This document shows, piece by piece, positions 40,460 through 50,286 of a DNA stretch of 64,000 nucleotides. Each line of letters starts with the position of its first letter. The first letter of the stretch is position 1. The translations under genes and the position numbers were made by a program. The notes under the pieces are model-generated. The model ran no database searches. It had not been told where the DNA came from and worked only from the letters and a program-made list of their open reading frames with translations. The DNA lies in NCBI RefSeq assembly GCF_034670125.1, contig NZ_JAXMOC010000007.1, forward strand, positions 56,807-120,806. The letters are read 5' to 3'. This DNA comes from Maricaulis sp034670125 (lineage in GTDB: Bacteria > Pseudomonadota > Alphaproteobacteria > Caulobacterales > Maricaulaceae).

Positions 40460-43036
40460 ATGGCCGATACGTCCCCAACCACCCCGCAAGTTGATGCCGG
40501 ACCGATCGACGCCGGAAACGGCGGCAAGCGCTTCTGGTCGAAACCCGCCGCGCGCGTCGCTTTCTGGATATGCGGCGGGATCGCGGTCGCTGCGGCGGCT
40601 GTGGCGCTGATCGGGGCGGGGCAGGATGGCGGGCATGGCCTGGTCTACCTGTTCGGCCTTGCGGTCATTGCGGTGTTGATCCTGTTCGCCATCGCGGCGG
40701 GTGAGGCGGCGGGCCAGACCATGCGCCGCCAGGTGGCACGCAACACCGCACCGACCACTGCCGAGCTGGGGTATGCGGCCATGGACGGGTTTCCCGACCC
40801 GGTCCTGATTTCGGATCAGCGCGGTGCCGCGCGCTGGGCCAATGCGGCCTATCGGGACCTGGCCCGGCAGGCCGGCGGGTTCGGACAGAGTTTCGGCCTG
40901 CCGACCGTTGACCGCCTGTGGGCCGGGTCCGGCGGTGGTGATGGCACAATCTATCGCCTGGCCCGCTCGGCGGCCCGGGGCGAAATGGCCCGGGAGCTGC
41001 TGCCGCCGCTCGATCTGGGTGAGCATGGTGTCCGGCGCTTCAGCCTGGAAGCTGCACCCCAGGCCGATGAGCTCATCCTGTGGCGCCTGTCACCGCAGGG
41101 CGATGCCGACACTGCGGCATCGGGAGCGCTGTCGGACTGGTCGCAGCACTCCCCCGTTGCGCTCTTTTCGCTGCGGCCCAACGGCGATGTGCCGATGGCG
41201 AATGCGACCTTGCGGGACTGGCTGGGGCTGGCCGAGGGCGCGGCCCTGCCGCCGCTGAAGGACATGCTCACCGGCGATGGTGCCCGGCGCGTGCTGCAGA
41301 CCCGGGGCGGAGACGGTGTCGCCCGTATCGATGCCCGTTTGAAGGCCCGCGACGGCATTGAAAGCCCGGTCGCGATTGCGGTTGAGTGGGCCGCCGGCGA
41401 GCCGTCCGTCGGCCGCGCGGTGATGTACGGCCTGTCGGTCACCGGTGCGCCTCCGGGTGTGTCACAGGCCATGGCCGACGGCGCGACCACCGAGTCCCGA
41501 CCGGCAGGGCGGACCCTCGACGACATGTTCGGCAATGCGCCCTTCGGCGTGGTCCGGCTGGATGGCGCCGACCCGGAAACCGCGATGATCGAGGACGCCA
41601 ATCCGGCGCTGGTCCAGTTGTCCGGCGGCAAGGCCCTGCCCGGGATCAAGTTCTGTGACCTGTTCAACTGGGAAGATGGTCGCTCGCCGACCGACGCCTT
41701 TGCGGCGGCCATGGCCGGCAGCAGCGACCCGGCCGAAGCCCGCATCGATCGGGAAGACAAGGGTGTCTATGTCCACCTCGCCTTTGCACCGGCCCGGGGT
41801 GGCAAGCGGGTGGCCTATGTCATCGACGTGACCGCCTGGAAAGAGCTGGAGCGCCAGTTCAGCCAGGCCAACAAGATGCAGGCCGTCGGCCAGCTGGCCG
41901 GCGGTGTTGCCCACGACTTCAACAATCTTTTGACCGCGGTCCGGCTCAATTGTGACGAGCTCCTGAACCGTCACCCGGTCGGCGACCCGGACTATTCCGA
42001 GCTGCAATCGATCAACCAGACCGTTGCTCGCGCCGCAGGTCTGGTGCGCAAGCTGCTCGCCTTTTCGCGCAAGCAGACCTTCCGCATGGAGACGCTGGAG
42101 ATCGGTGACCTCCTGTCGGATGTCTCGGTCCTGCTGCGCCAGATCGTCGAGGAGACGGTCCGGCTGGACATCAAGCATGGCCGTGACCTGCCGTTGATCA
42201 AGGCCGACAAGGGCCAGCTGGAAACCGCCATCATCAATCTCGCCGCCAATGCCCGCGACGCCATGCGCGACAATGGCGGTGGCTCGCTGATCGTGAAAAC
42301 CTCCCGGATCGATGCCGACGCCGTGCGCAGTGCGGGGGCTCCCAATCCACGCGAGGGCGACTGGCTGGCCATTGCGGTGACCGATGAAGGTCACGGCATG
42401 GACAAGGAGACGATGGAGAAGATCTTCGAACCCTTCTTCACCACCAAGGAGGCGGGCAAGGGCACGGGGCTGGGCCTCGCCACTGTCTACGGCATCGTCA
42501 AACAGTCCGGCGGCTTCCTGTTTGCCGACAGTGAGGTGGGCAAGGGCACGACCTTCACCATCTACCTGCCCGGTCACGAGCCGACCGAGGAAGAGGCCAG
42601 CGAACTTGAGCAGGCCGAGGTCGCCAAGACCGTCGAGAAAGCGCCGGCCGACCTGTCCGGTCGGGGCCGCATCCTGCTGGTCGAAGACGAGGACGCTGTC
42701 CGCCAGATCGCTGCCAAGACGCTGGTCAAACGCGGCTATGATGTGGTCGAGGCCTGCGATGGCGAAGAGGCCTATGAAATCCTCGAGGATGACGAGGAGG
42801 GGTTCGACCTGATGATCTCCGATGTCGTCATGCCGGGCCTTGACGGTCCGGGCCTGCTGAAGAAAGCCCGCGACATGCTGGGCGACACCCGCGTGGTCTT
42901 CATCTCCGGCTATGCCGCCGAACAATTCTCCGAAACCCTGTCCCAGGAACAGGACGTGTCCTTCCTGCCCAAGCCGTTCACGCTGACCCAGCTGGCCGAG
43001 AAGGTGAAGGAAGAACTGGGTCAGAAGGGCGAATAG
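40460..43036 (+). CDS. cckA: CckA-type hybrid sensor histidine kinase
   Basis: 858 residues. Two membrane segments lie near residues 31-75; PAS-like sensor regions span about 100-455; the kinase follows with His485 in VAHDFNNLLTAV, N-box NLAANARDAM, and ATP-lid GKGTGLGLATVYG. A receiver domain at the C-terminus has Asp788 in LMISDVVMPG. CckA feeds phosphate through ChpT to CtrA and reverses flow at other times, so it controls cell cycle and early flagellar genes. It is longer than Caulobacter CckA (about 690 residues), mainly in the sensor part. GGAGAG upstream. Confidence 0.9.
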   Translation: MADTSPTTPQVDAGPIDAGNGGKRFWSKPAARVAFWICGGIAVAAAAVALIGAGQDGGHGLVYLFGLAVIAVLILFAIAAGEAAGQTMRRQVARNTAPTTAELGYAAMDGFPDPVLISDQRGAARWANAAYRDLARQAGGFGQSFGLPTVDRLWAGSGGGDGTIYRLARSAARGEMARELLPPLDLGEHGVRRFSLEAAPQADELILWRLSPQGDADTAASGALSDWSQHSPVALFSLRPNGDVPMANATLRDWLGLAEGAALPPLKDMLTGDGARRVLQTRGGDGVARIDARLKARDGIESPVAIAVEWAAGEPSVGRAVMYGLSVTGAPPGVSQAMADGATTESRPAGRTLDDMFGNAPFGVVRLDGADPETAMIEDANPALVQLSGGKALPGIKFCDLFNWEDGRSPTDAFAAAMAGSSDPAEARIDREDKGVYVHLAFAPARGGKRVAYVIDVTAWKELERQFSQANKMQAVGQLAGGVAHDFNNLLTAVRLNCDELLNRHPVGDPDYSELQSINQTVARAAGLVRKLLAFSRKQTFRMETLEIGDLLSDVSVLLRQIVEETVRLDIKHGRDLPLIKADKGQLETAIINLAANARDAMRDNGGGSLIVKTSRIDADAVRSAGAPNPREGDWLAIAVTDEGHGMDKETMEKIFEPFFTTKEAGKGTGLGLATVYGIVKQSGGFLFADSEVGKGTTFTIYLPGHEPTEEEASELEQAEVAKTVEKAPADLSGRGRILLVEDEDAVRQIAAKTLVKRGYDVVEACDGEEAYEILEDDEEGFDLMISDVVMPGLDGPGLLKKARDMLGDTRVVFISGYAAEQFSETLSQEQDVSFLPKPFTLTQLAEKVKEELGQKGE

Positions 43037-43156
43037 CCACGCGCAGCCGACCGCAGCCCGGGGCGGTCCGCAGTTTGCGGGCTGACAATTCCGGTGAGAT
43101 GTCCATAAAGGGTGCAAACGCGCGCTGGCGCGCCAGAACAGGCTGTGCGGACCATC

Positions 43157-45826
43157 ATGGACAAGACTTTCAACCCGAATGACGCGGAAACCCGGATCTA
43201 TCAGGCCTGGGAAGACAGCGGGGCTTTCCAGCCAAAAGATGACGACAAGGCCGAGGCGTTCTCGATCGTCATTCCGCCGCCCAACGTCACCGGTCGCCTG
43301 CATATCGGCCACGCGCTGAACAACACGCTCCAGGACGTTCTGGTCCGCTACAAGCGCATGCTGGGCTGTTCGGTGCTGTGGCAGCCGGGCACCGACCATG
43401 CCGGCATCGCCACCCAGATGGTGGTCGAACGCCAGCTGGCCCAGGAAGGCAATATCTCCCGCGCCGATATGGGCCGCGACGCCTTCATCGAGCGGGTCTG
43501 GGAATGGAAAGAGGAAAGCGGCGGCGCGATCATGCAGCAGCTGCGCCGCCTCGGTGCCACCTGCGACTGGTCACGCGAGCGCTTCACCCTGGATGAGGGC
43601 CTGTCCAAGGCGGTCCTCAAGGTCTTTGTGGAATTGCACCAGCAGGGCCTGATCTACCGCGACAAGCGCCTGGTGAACTGGGATCCGCACTTCCAGACGG
43701 CCATCTCCGATCTCGAAGTTGAGAACCGGGAGACACAAGGCCATTTCTGGCATTTCGCCTATCCGCTGGCCGATGGTTCCGGCGAGCTGGTGGTCGCGAC
43801 CACGCGCCCGGAAACCGTGCTCGGCGACAGCGCGGTTGCCGTCCACCCGGACGATGAGCGCTATCAGCACCTGATCGGCAAGATGATCAAACTGCCGATC
43901 GCTGATGTGGAAATTCCGATCGTCGCCGACGAGCACGCCGATCCCGAGCAGGGCACCGGCTGCGTGAAAATCACCCCGGCGCACGACTTCAACGATTTCG
44001 AGGTCGGCAAGCGCCATGACCTGCCCAAGGTCAACATCCTCGACCGCGAGGCCCGCCTCCTGACAGCGGATGATGGCACCGGCGGTCTTGATCGCATCCC
44101 GGCCGAATGGCGCGGCATGGACCGGTTCGAGGCGCGCAAGAAACTCGTCGCCAAGATGGAGGAGCTGGGCCTGCTCCGCGAGGTCGAGGACAAGACCATC
44201 CAGCAGCCTTATGGCGATCGCTCCGGCGTCGTCATCGAGCCCTGGCTCACGGACCAGTGGTATGTGAATGCCGGCGAGCTGGCCAAGGATGCCATCGCCG
44301 CCGTCGAGGATGGCCGCACCACCTTCCACCCCAAGACCTGGGAAAAGACCTATTTCGAGTGGATGCGCAATATCCAGCCCTGGTGCATCTCGCGCCAGCT
44401 GTGGTGGGGGCATCGGGTTCCGGCCTGGTATGATGAGGACGGCAATGTCTTTGTCGCCGAAAGTGAGGCGGACGCAGTCGAGCAGGCGCGCGCCAAGCAT
44501 GGCAAGGATGTGGCCCTGACCCAGGACCCCGACGTCCTCGACACCTGGTTCTCCTCCGCGCTCTGGCCTTTCTCGACGCTGGGCTGGCCGGACGACTCGC
44601 CGGAGATGGTCGAGCGCTATTACCCGACCTCGGTGCTGATCACCGCCTTCGACATCATCTTCTTCTGGGTTGCCCGGATGATGATGCAGGGCCTGCACTT
44701 CATGAAGGTCGCCCCCTTCAAGGACGTCTACATCCACGCCCTCGTCCGTGACGAGAAGGGCCAGAAGATGTCCAAGTCCAAGGGCAATGTGATCGACCCG
44801 CTCGAGCTGATCGACGAGTACGGTGCCGACGCCGTTCGTTTCACCTTGGCCGCCCAGGCCGGGCAGGGCCGCGATATCCGCATGTCCAAGGAACGCGTTG
44901 AAGGCTATCGCAATTTCGGCACCAAGCTGTGGAATGCCGCGCGCTTTGCCGAGATGAATGAGTGTGTCGTGCCCGAGGGGTATGACCCGAAGACCGTCAC
45001 CCAGACCGTCAACAAGTGGATCCTCTCCGAGGCCGCCCAGGCGGTCGAGGCGATCAATGCCGGGCTCGACACCTATCGCTTTAACGATGCCGCCGCTGCC
45101 GCCTACCGCTTCGTCTGGAACGTGTTCTGCGACTGGCATCTGGAATTTGCCAAACCGCTCTTCAATGGCGAGGACGAGGCCGCCAAGGCCGAGACACGGG
45201 CGACGACGGCGTTCGTGCTCGATCAGGCCCTGAAAATGCTCCACCCCTTCATGCCGTTTGTCACCGAGGCGCTGTGGGCCGAGACGGGTGAGCGCTCCAG
45301 CCAGCTGATCGTCGCCGACTGGCCACAGCTCGACGGGCTGCAGGACGCCGAGGCCACCGCCGAGATGGACTGGCTGATCAATCTGGTCACCGATATCCGC
45401 CGCCTGCGCGCCGAAATGAACATCCCCGCCGGTGCCCAGCTGCCGCTGGTCGCGGTTGATGTCGACGAGGTCGTCGCCCCCCGCTTGTGGCGGCATGACG
45501 CCCTGATCAAGCGGATGGCGCGTCTGTCCGCGATCGATCTGTCTGATGCGGTACCGCCAGCCTCTGCCCAGACCGTGCTCGGAACCACAACGCTGGCCCT
45601 GCCACTGGAAGGCGTCATCGATTTCGGCGCCGAGAAAGAACGGCTCACCAAGGAAGTCGCCAAGCTGGACGGAGAGATCGGCCGGCTCGAAAAGAAGCTC
45701 GGCAATGAGCGCTTCGTCGCCAACGCCCCGGCCGAGGTGGTCGCCGAACAACGTGAGAAACTCACCGACTATGCCGGCCAGAAAGCCAAGATGGCCGAAG
45801 CCCTGGCCCGGCTCGAGGCGATGTAA
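43157..45826 (+). CDS. valS: Valyl-tRNA synthetase
   Basis: 889 residues, class I aminoacyl-tRNA synthetase. HIGH motif at residues 49-52, KMSKS at 537-541 (QKMSKSKGN), editing domain with TTRPETVLGDSAVAVHP and GTGCVKITPAHD, and a C-terminal coiled coil that packs on the tRNA (EKERLTKEVAKLDGEIGRLE). It charges tRNA-Val in the cytoplasm. The ATG at 43157 is chosen because it gives the conserved start DKTFNPNDAETRIYQAWE. Confidence 0.98.
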   Translation: MDKTFNPNDAETRIYQAWEDSGAFQPKDDDKAEAFSIVIPPPNVTGRLHIGHALNNTLQDVLVRYKRMLGCSVLWQPGTDHAGIATQMVVERQLAQEGNISRADMGRDAFIERVWEWKEESGGAIMQQLRRLGATCDWSRERFTLDEGLSKAVLKVFVELHQQGLIYRDKRLVNWDPHFQTAISDLEVENRETQGHFWHFAYPLADGSGELVVATTRPETVLGDSAVAVHPDDERYQHLIGKMIKLPIADVEIPIVADEHADPEQGTGCVKITPAHDFNDFEVGKRHDLPKVNILDREARLLTADDGTGGLDRIPAEWRGMDRFEARKKLVAKMEELGLLREVEDKTIQQPYGDRSGVVIEPWLTDQWYVNAGELAKDAIAAVEDGRTTFHPKTWEKTYFEWMRNIQPWCISRQLWWGHRVPAWYDEDGNVFVAESEADAVEQARAKHGKDVALTQDPDVLDTWFSSALWPFSTLGWPDDSPEMVERYYPTSVLITAFDIIFFWVARMMMQGLHFMKVAPFKDVYIHALVRDEKGQKMSKSKGNVIDPLELIDEYGADAVRFTLAAQAGQGRDIRMSKERVEGYRNFGTKLWNAARFAEMNECVVPEGYDPKTVTQTVNKWILSEAAQAVEAINAGLDTYRFNDAAAAAYRFVWNVFCDWHLEFAKPLFNGEDEAAKAETRATTAFVLDQALKMLHPFMPFVTEALWAETGERSSQLIVADWPQLDGLQDAEATAEMDWLINLVTDIRRLRAEMNIPAGAQLPLVAVDVDEVVAPRLWRHDALIKRMARLSAIDLSDAVPPASAQTVLGTTTLALPLEGVIDFGAEKERLTKEVAKLDGEIGRLEKKLGNERFVANAPAEVVAEQREKLTDYAGQKAKMAEALARLEAM

Positions 45827-46800
45827 TGGACGCGCGCATCCAGGCGCTGTGGCGAGAGAAGCTCGAGCCGTGGCTGGCCGGGCTGGAGGCGGACCGGCTG
45901 CGCTTTGTGAAGCGCCGCTGGACGTGGACGGCCGGCGGCATCGTCCTCAGCCTGATCGTGGCTCTGGTGCTCGTGCAGCAGGGCTTCGAGCTCCCACCGG
46001 TCATCATGGCGCTCGTGATCGGACCCGTTGGCGGTTTCATGGTCGGCAGTCATGAGCTCGGCAAGCTGTCAAAGCGGATCAAGGCCGAGCTCAACGCCAC
46101 CATCGCGGACGCGCTGGGGCTGACCTACAGCGCCAGCCCACCGGCTCCGGTCCGGTTCCGCGAGATGCGCGACTATGGGCTGCTGCCGGGGTCTGACCGC
46201 CAGAAATTCGAGGACCATTTCGCCGGCCAGCGCGACGGCTGCGACTTCGAGCTCTACGAGGCGCATCTCGAACAGCGACGCCGGTCGAAGAAGCGCACCT
46301 ACTACGTCACCGTCTTTCGCGGCGTCATCATCCGCATCAATTTTCCGCGCAAGGTCGAGGGGCTGACCGTGATCACGCGGGATGCGGGGTGGTTCAATGG
46401 CCTGCAGGCGTTCGGGCGGTCGTTCGGCGGCAAAAAGCTGGAACGGATCGGCCTGGTTGATCCGACTTTCGAGAAGGCTTTCGAGGTCTATGGCAGCGAT
46501 CAGGTGCTGGCCCGCTACATGCTGACCCCGTCCTTCATGGAGCGTCTGCTGGCGCTGGAAACCAGTCTGGCGGGCAAGAATGTACGCGCGGCCTTCGACG
46601 AGCACAGTGGTCAGGGCGAGCTGCTGATCGCGGCGGAAACCGGCAATCTGTTCGAGGTCGGTTCCATGTCGAAACCGCTGACCGATCCCGGGCGTTTCTC
46701 GAAAATTGTCGACGAGCTCGACCACATAACCGGCCTGGTCGACCTGCTGATCGCACCGGCGCAGCTGAATGAGCACGAGGCCCGGCAAGGCGGCGATTGA
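45826..46800 (+). CDS. DUF3137 membrane protein
   Basis: 324 residues. Two membrane segments in residues 36-76 (GGIVLSLIVALVLVQQGFE and VIMALVIGPVGGFMVG), then a soluble domain with RDGCDFELYEAHLEQRRRSKK and TVFRGVIIRINFPRK, the DUF3137 pattern. Its role is unknown. The ATG shares a base with the valS stop (TAATG), so translation is coupled. It ends directly against the convergent mnmH gene with no gap. Confidence 0.85.
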   Translation: MDARIQALWREKLEPWLAGLEADRLRFVKRRWTWTAGGIVLSLIVALVLVQQGFELPPVIMALVIGPVGGFMVGSHELGKLSKRIKAELNATIADALGLTYSASPPAPVRFREMRDYGLLPGSDRQKFEDHFAGQRDGCDFELYEAHLEQRRRSKKRTYYVTVFRGVIIRINFPRKVEGLTVITRDAGWFNGLQAFGRSFGGKKLERIGLVDPTFEKAFEVYGSDQVLARYMLTPSFMERLLALETSLAGKNVRAAFDEHSGQGELLIAAETGNLFEVGSMSKPLTDPGRFSKIVDELDHITGLVDLLIAPAQLNEHEARQGGD

Positions 46801-47877
46801 TCAGACCGCGGCGTCGATGAGCCGGTCTGCCAGCGCGTTCAGCGCCGCGTCGTCCAGACGGTCGGTTGCCAGGATGGTGCGCGACACGGCTGTGTCACCG
46901 CGTTTGCGGGCGCGGTCATAGGCCGGGTCGTAGTGGGTCGACACGAGCGCCGCTGCCAGGGTCTCCCAGTCGCCGGCCCGGGCCAGCTCCTGCCAATCAT
47001 CGATCACGCTGCGCGCATGAAAGCGGCGCAAGCCGTCAATGGCGGCGAGAAGCTTGGCCGGATCATCCGGCAGATCCGGATAGGCCGTCATCAGATAGCG
47101 GGCGCGTTCGGCAATCGGGGCCCGGACCTCCAGACGCGGCGCCGCCTGCATGGCATGCCACAGGCGCGGTGGCACACGCAGCCGACCGACCGAGCGACTT
47201 TCCGCCTCGACATAGACCGGACGGCTTGGGTCCAGATCCCGGATTTCCGTCCACAGAGCCGTCTCGAAGGCCTTCTGGCCCGGCTGCGGGTGGTCGGAGA
47301 AATCGCCGAAGATCGAGCCGCGATGGCAGGCCAGGCCCTCCAGGTCGATCACCTGTTCGCCCCGCTCGGCGAGCACATGCAGGAGCCGGGTCTTGGCGGT
47401 CCCGGTCTGGCCGTCAATGAGGACGACCGGTAGTGGCGTCTCGGTGTCCAGCTGCGCCACGACCTGGCGGCGCCAGGTCCGGTAGCCGCCATCGACCAGC
47501 GTCGTTTTCCAGCCGACCGCCGCCAGAATGGTCGCCATCGACTGGGACCGCATGCCGCCGCGCCAGCAATAGACCAGCGGCTTGAACGTCTTGTCCTTGT
47601 CGGCGAGGGCCGTGGCGATGTGCTGCGAGATGTTGCGGGCAGCAATGGCCGCCCCCATGCGCCGTGCCTCGAAGACGGAGACCTGTGTGTAGTGGGTGCC
47701 CACCCGGGCCCGCTCCTCATCGTCAAGGACAGGAAGATTGATGGCGCCCGGCAGGTGGTCCTCGGCAAATTCCGACGGCGATCGCACATCGATGATGGCA
47801 TCAAAGCGTTCCAATCCGCGCGCGGATAGGTCATCAGTGGTGGCAATGCGTTGCATCGGCGTGTCGATCCCGGTCAT
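46801..47877 (-). CDS. mnmH: tRNA 2-selenouridine synthase MnmH/SelU
   Basis: 358 residues. Rhodanese domain with catalytic Cys104 in VYCWRGGMRS and the entry motif DVRSPSEFAEDHLPGA, then a P-loop domain (GQTGTAKTRLL) as in MnmH. It swaps the sulfur of 2-thiouridine at the tRNA wobble position for selenium using selenophosphate, via a geranylated intermediate. It is divergent from selD with 33 bases between start codons, so the donor and user of selenophosphate are co-regulated. ATG at 47877; an internal one at 47856 is possible. Confidence 0.95.
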   Translation of the reverse strand: MTGIDTPMQRIATTDDLSARGLERFDAIIDVRSPSEFAEDHLPGAINLPVLDDEERARVGTHYTQVSVFEARRMGAAIAARNISQHIATALADKDKTFKPLVYCWRGGMRSQSMATILAAVGWKTTLVDGGYRTWRRQVVAQLDTETPLPVVLIDGQTGTAKTRLLHVLAERGEQVIDLEGLACHRGSIFGDFSDHPQPGQKAFETALWTEIRDLDPSRPVYVEAESRSVGRLRVPPRLWHAMQAAPRLEVRAPIAERARYLMTAYPDLPDDPAKLLAAIDGLRRFHARSVIDDWQELARAGDWETLAAALVSTHYDPAYDRARKRGDTAVSRTILATDRLDDAALNALADRLIDAAV

Positions 47878-47910
47878 CGGGGCAGACTAGCCAAAAACTC
47901 AAGGTACGGG

Positions 47911-48960
47911 ATGATGGATGACACAACACCGATCCGGCTGAGTTCGCTGGCCCATGGCGGCGGCTGCGGCTGCAAGCTGGACCCGGCGGTCCTGAGCGAG
48001 ATTCTCGGTGCGCCGTCGGGCTTTGCGCTGCCCAAGGAGTTGATCATCGACGCCTCGACCCGCGATGACGCGGCGGTCTGGCGGATCAATGACGAGACGG
48101 CGCTGGTTGCGACGACGGACTTCTTCACACCCATTGTCGATGACCCGGACGTGTTCGGAAGGATCGCCGCGACCAATGCCCTGTCGGACGTCTATGCCAT
48201 GGGGGCGACACCGATCTTCTGCCTTGCCCTGGTCGGCATGCCGGTCGGCAAGCTGCCGCCGGAAATGATCCGCGCCATCCTGGCCGGCGGGCGTTCGGTC
48301 GCCGAGGCTGCCGGGGCACCGGTGGCGGGGGGGCATTCCATTGACGCGGCCGAACCGATTTATGGCCTGGTGGCATTGGGGACGGTGCATCCGGATCGCC
48401 TGCTGAGCAATGCGGGGGCTCGCGAGGGCGATGTCCTCATCCTTGGCAAACCGATCGGCATCGGGGTGTTCTCGGCAGCGCTGAAACAGGACCGGCTCTC
48501 CGCCGACGGCTATCAGCAGATGGTCGCTTCGACGACCCGCCTCAACACGCCGGGCGCCGGCCTCGCCGCGCTGGGCGGTGTGCATGCGGCGACCGATGTG
48601 ACCGGTTTTGGCCTGCTCGGACACCTGTCGGAAATGTGCGAGGGGGCGAAGGTTCGCGGTGTCATCGACCGTGCGGCGGTGCCGGTGTTCCAGGAGGCCC
48701 GCATGCTGGCCGCCGAGGGCGTGAAGACCGGAGCCTCGGGCCGGAACTGGGCCGCGGTCGGCCATTCTGTCGAGACACCCGCCGACTGGGCGGCGCTGGA
48801 CGAGGTGTTGTGGTGCGATCCGCAGACGTCGGGCGGCCTGCTGGTCAGCTGCACACCTGAAAGGGCCGAGGCCGTGCTGGAGCACTTCAAACAAGCCGGA
48901 CATGTCGATGCCGCCGTGGTCGGCCGCATCGAGGCCGGTGAGGGAATCCGTGTGATCTGA
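47911..48960 (+). CDS. selD: Selenophosphate synthetase SelD
   Basis: 349 residues. GGGCGCKLDP with Cys19 and Lys22 is the active site (Cys form, not selenocysteine); DDAAVW, TDFFTPIVDDP and AGGHSIDAAEPIYG are conserved SelD motifs. It makes selenophosphate from selenide and ATP. Two ATGs stand at the start (47911 and 47914), AAGG upstream; the longer open frame is discounted as it overlaps mnmH. No SelA, SelB or tRNA-Sec gene is in the window; the immediate partner is mnmH. Confidence 0.96.
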   Translation: MMDDTTPIRLSSLAHGGGCGCKLDPAVLSEILGAPSGFALPKELIIDASTRDDAAVWRINDETALVATTDFFTPIVDDPDVFGRIAATNALSDVYAMGATPIFCLALVGMPVGKLPPEMIRAILAGGRSVAEAAGAPVAGGHSIDAAEPIYGLVALGTVHPDRLLSNAGAREGDVLILGKPIGIGVFSAALKQDRLSADGYQQMVASTTRLNTPGAGLAALGGVHAATDVTGFGLLGHLSEMCEGAKVRGVIDRAAVPVFQEARMLAAEGVKTGASGRNWAAVGHSVETPADWAALDEVLWCDPQTSGGLLVSCTPERAEAVLEHFKQAGHVDAAVVGRIEAGEGIRVI

Positions 48961-48982
48961 GGCAAGGTCCGGGACTGGCGGG

Positions 48983-49810
48983 TCAACCGGCGGGTAACGA
49001 CGCGCGCCGGGCGTCGAGGAAGTCCGCGCGGATTTCATAAGCCTCACTGGACAGGCGGTGCTCGCTCATAAAGCGGGCGAGGGCCGAATAGGTCGTCGTA
49101 CGGATCGTACCGCGCTGGTCCTCCAGCCGTATGCGTTCATCGACCGACGGCCCCAGCAGGCGCTCGAACAGGCCGGTACGGATCGGTGCCGGTTCGAACC
49201 AGGCGGTGAGATTGGCCTTGATCTGCTCACGATCCATGGTTTCCCAAGCCGCCGCGGCGATCACATCGAGCAGATACTCATTGCAGTTCTGGTAGCGCGG
49301 GTCGTGGGGATTGGAGAGCAGGGAATAGTCCGGCTGGTGCAGGGCTTCGTCGGTTTCGCTGACCAGCATCATCCACACCCGTCTTTGCATTTCCGGTGAG
49401 GGCAGGATCACCCCGACCTCGCCGACCACATCGCCTTGGGTGAAATTGAGGGGCCAGTCCTGGGCGAGATAGGAGACCCGGGTCTCGTCGGCGTGGTGGT
49501 AGAGGTTATGGACGGCATAGCCGTGTGTGCGGGTGCCGTCCGCCAGCTCGATTTCGGACCAGACCCAGAACGCGCCATGGGTGTAGCGCACCCCGTCCGG
49601 CAGGTCTTCGCGATACCGGCCGGTGCGAAAGACCAGGGCGACGCGGGCTCCGCGCGCCGCCAGATCGCGTTCGATCTGCTTGGAGAAGTCCGCCGTGTCC
49701 TCGATCGCAAAGGGCGATATGGGCAGCGCGCCCGACCCGGCTTCGGCGCCGGGCAGGGTGAAAAAGCCGGTCAGGACCAGGGCCGGGAGGCCGGCGAGGG
49801 CATGCCTCAT
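48983..49810 (-). CDS. DUF2145 secreted protein, copy 1
   Basis: 275 residues with a signal peptide (ends near GAEA-GS). The body follows DUF2145: DFSKQIERDLAARGARVALV, then LPDGVRYTHGAFWVW, HNLYHHADETRVSYLAQDWP and QNCNEYLLDVI. Cys and His positions in RYTH and QNCNE recall NlpC/P60-like peptidase folds, but a catalytic triad is not certain. Function is unknown. Its ATG overlaps the TGA of the small secreted protein gene upstream by four bases. Confidence 0.85.
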   Translation of the reverse strand: MRHALAGLPALVLTGFFTLPGAEAGSGALPISPFAIEDTADFSKQIERDLAARGARVALVFRTGRYREDLPDGVRYTHGAFWVWSEIELADGTRTHGYAVHNLYHHADETRVSYLAQDWPLNFTQGDVVGEVGVILPSPEMQRRVWMMLVSETDEALHQPDYSLLSNPHDPRYQNCNEYLLDVIAAAAWETMDREQIKANLTAWFEPAPIRTGLFERLLGPSVDERIRLEDQRGTIRTTTYSALARFMSEHRLSSEAYEIRADFLDARRASLPAG

Positions 49811-50160
49811 GGAGCCTCGTCCGCGTCGAAGGGGACCAGCGGGGCGTCATCGGCAATGATGATCGCGTCGGTCACCTCGAGCGGGCCGGGTCCGAAGGGC
49901 GCCGCGGCCATCCCTGCAGCAAAATCAAGACTGTTCTCGACCAGGTCCGGGTTGCCGGTCAGGACGCCCGCGGTCGATCCCGTCACGCCGACCACCGCCG
50001 CGCCGGTCACGGTGACGCCGGCTGACGCCAATGTGGCTGTCGCCTCGACAGACGCGCCGGCACTCTCGCCGGATGCCCGGGCGGTCGGATTGCCGCTGTC
50101 GGCGAAACTCATCGGGGTCGCTGCGAGCAGCAGGCAGGATGCGAGGGGCAGGGTGCGCAT
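49807..50160 (-). CDS. Small secreted Ala/Gly/Val-rich protein
   Basis: 117 residues. Signal peptide (LASCLLLAATPMSFA), then a low-complexity stretch rich in Ala, Gly, Thr and Val (ATLASAGVTVTGAAVVG) and an acidic end. No family recognised. It lies between the two DUF2145 genes on the same strand and overlaps the downstream one by four bases, so it probably works with them. ATG at 50160 is picked for the signal peptide. Confidence 0.65.
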   Translation of the reverse strand: MRTLPLASCLLLAATPMSFADSGNPTARASGESAGASVEATATLASAGVTVTGAAVVGVTGSTAGVLTGNPDLVENSLDFAAGMAAAPFGPGPLEVTDAIIIADDAPLVPFDADEAP

Positions 50161-50286
50161 GGTGTGTCTCCATTCGGGTTCCAGTTCGATATCACCCTCA
50201 CTGATCATCCCTGAATTGTAAATGAACGATGTTCGTAAATTAGATTCACGTTTTGGGCGTGCCCCGATGCGCTCCCATGTTCTCAT

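Noticed and set aside
41462..43399. Minus-strand open frame opposite cckA and the start of valS
   Set aside because: It spans two real genes on the plus strand with intact catalytic motifs, so it is not a gene.
43571..45751. Long minus-strand open frame (726 codons) opposite valS
   Set aside because: valS carries both class I signature motifs in the right places. The antisense product has no family resemblance and arises from codon bias.
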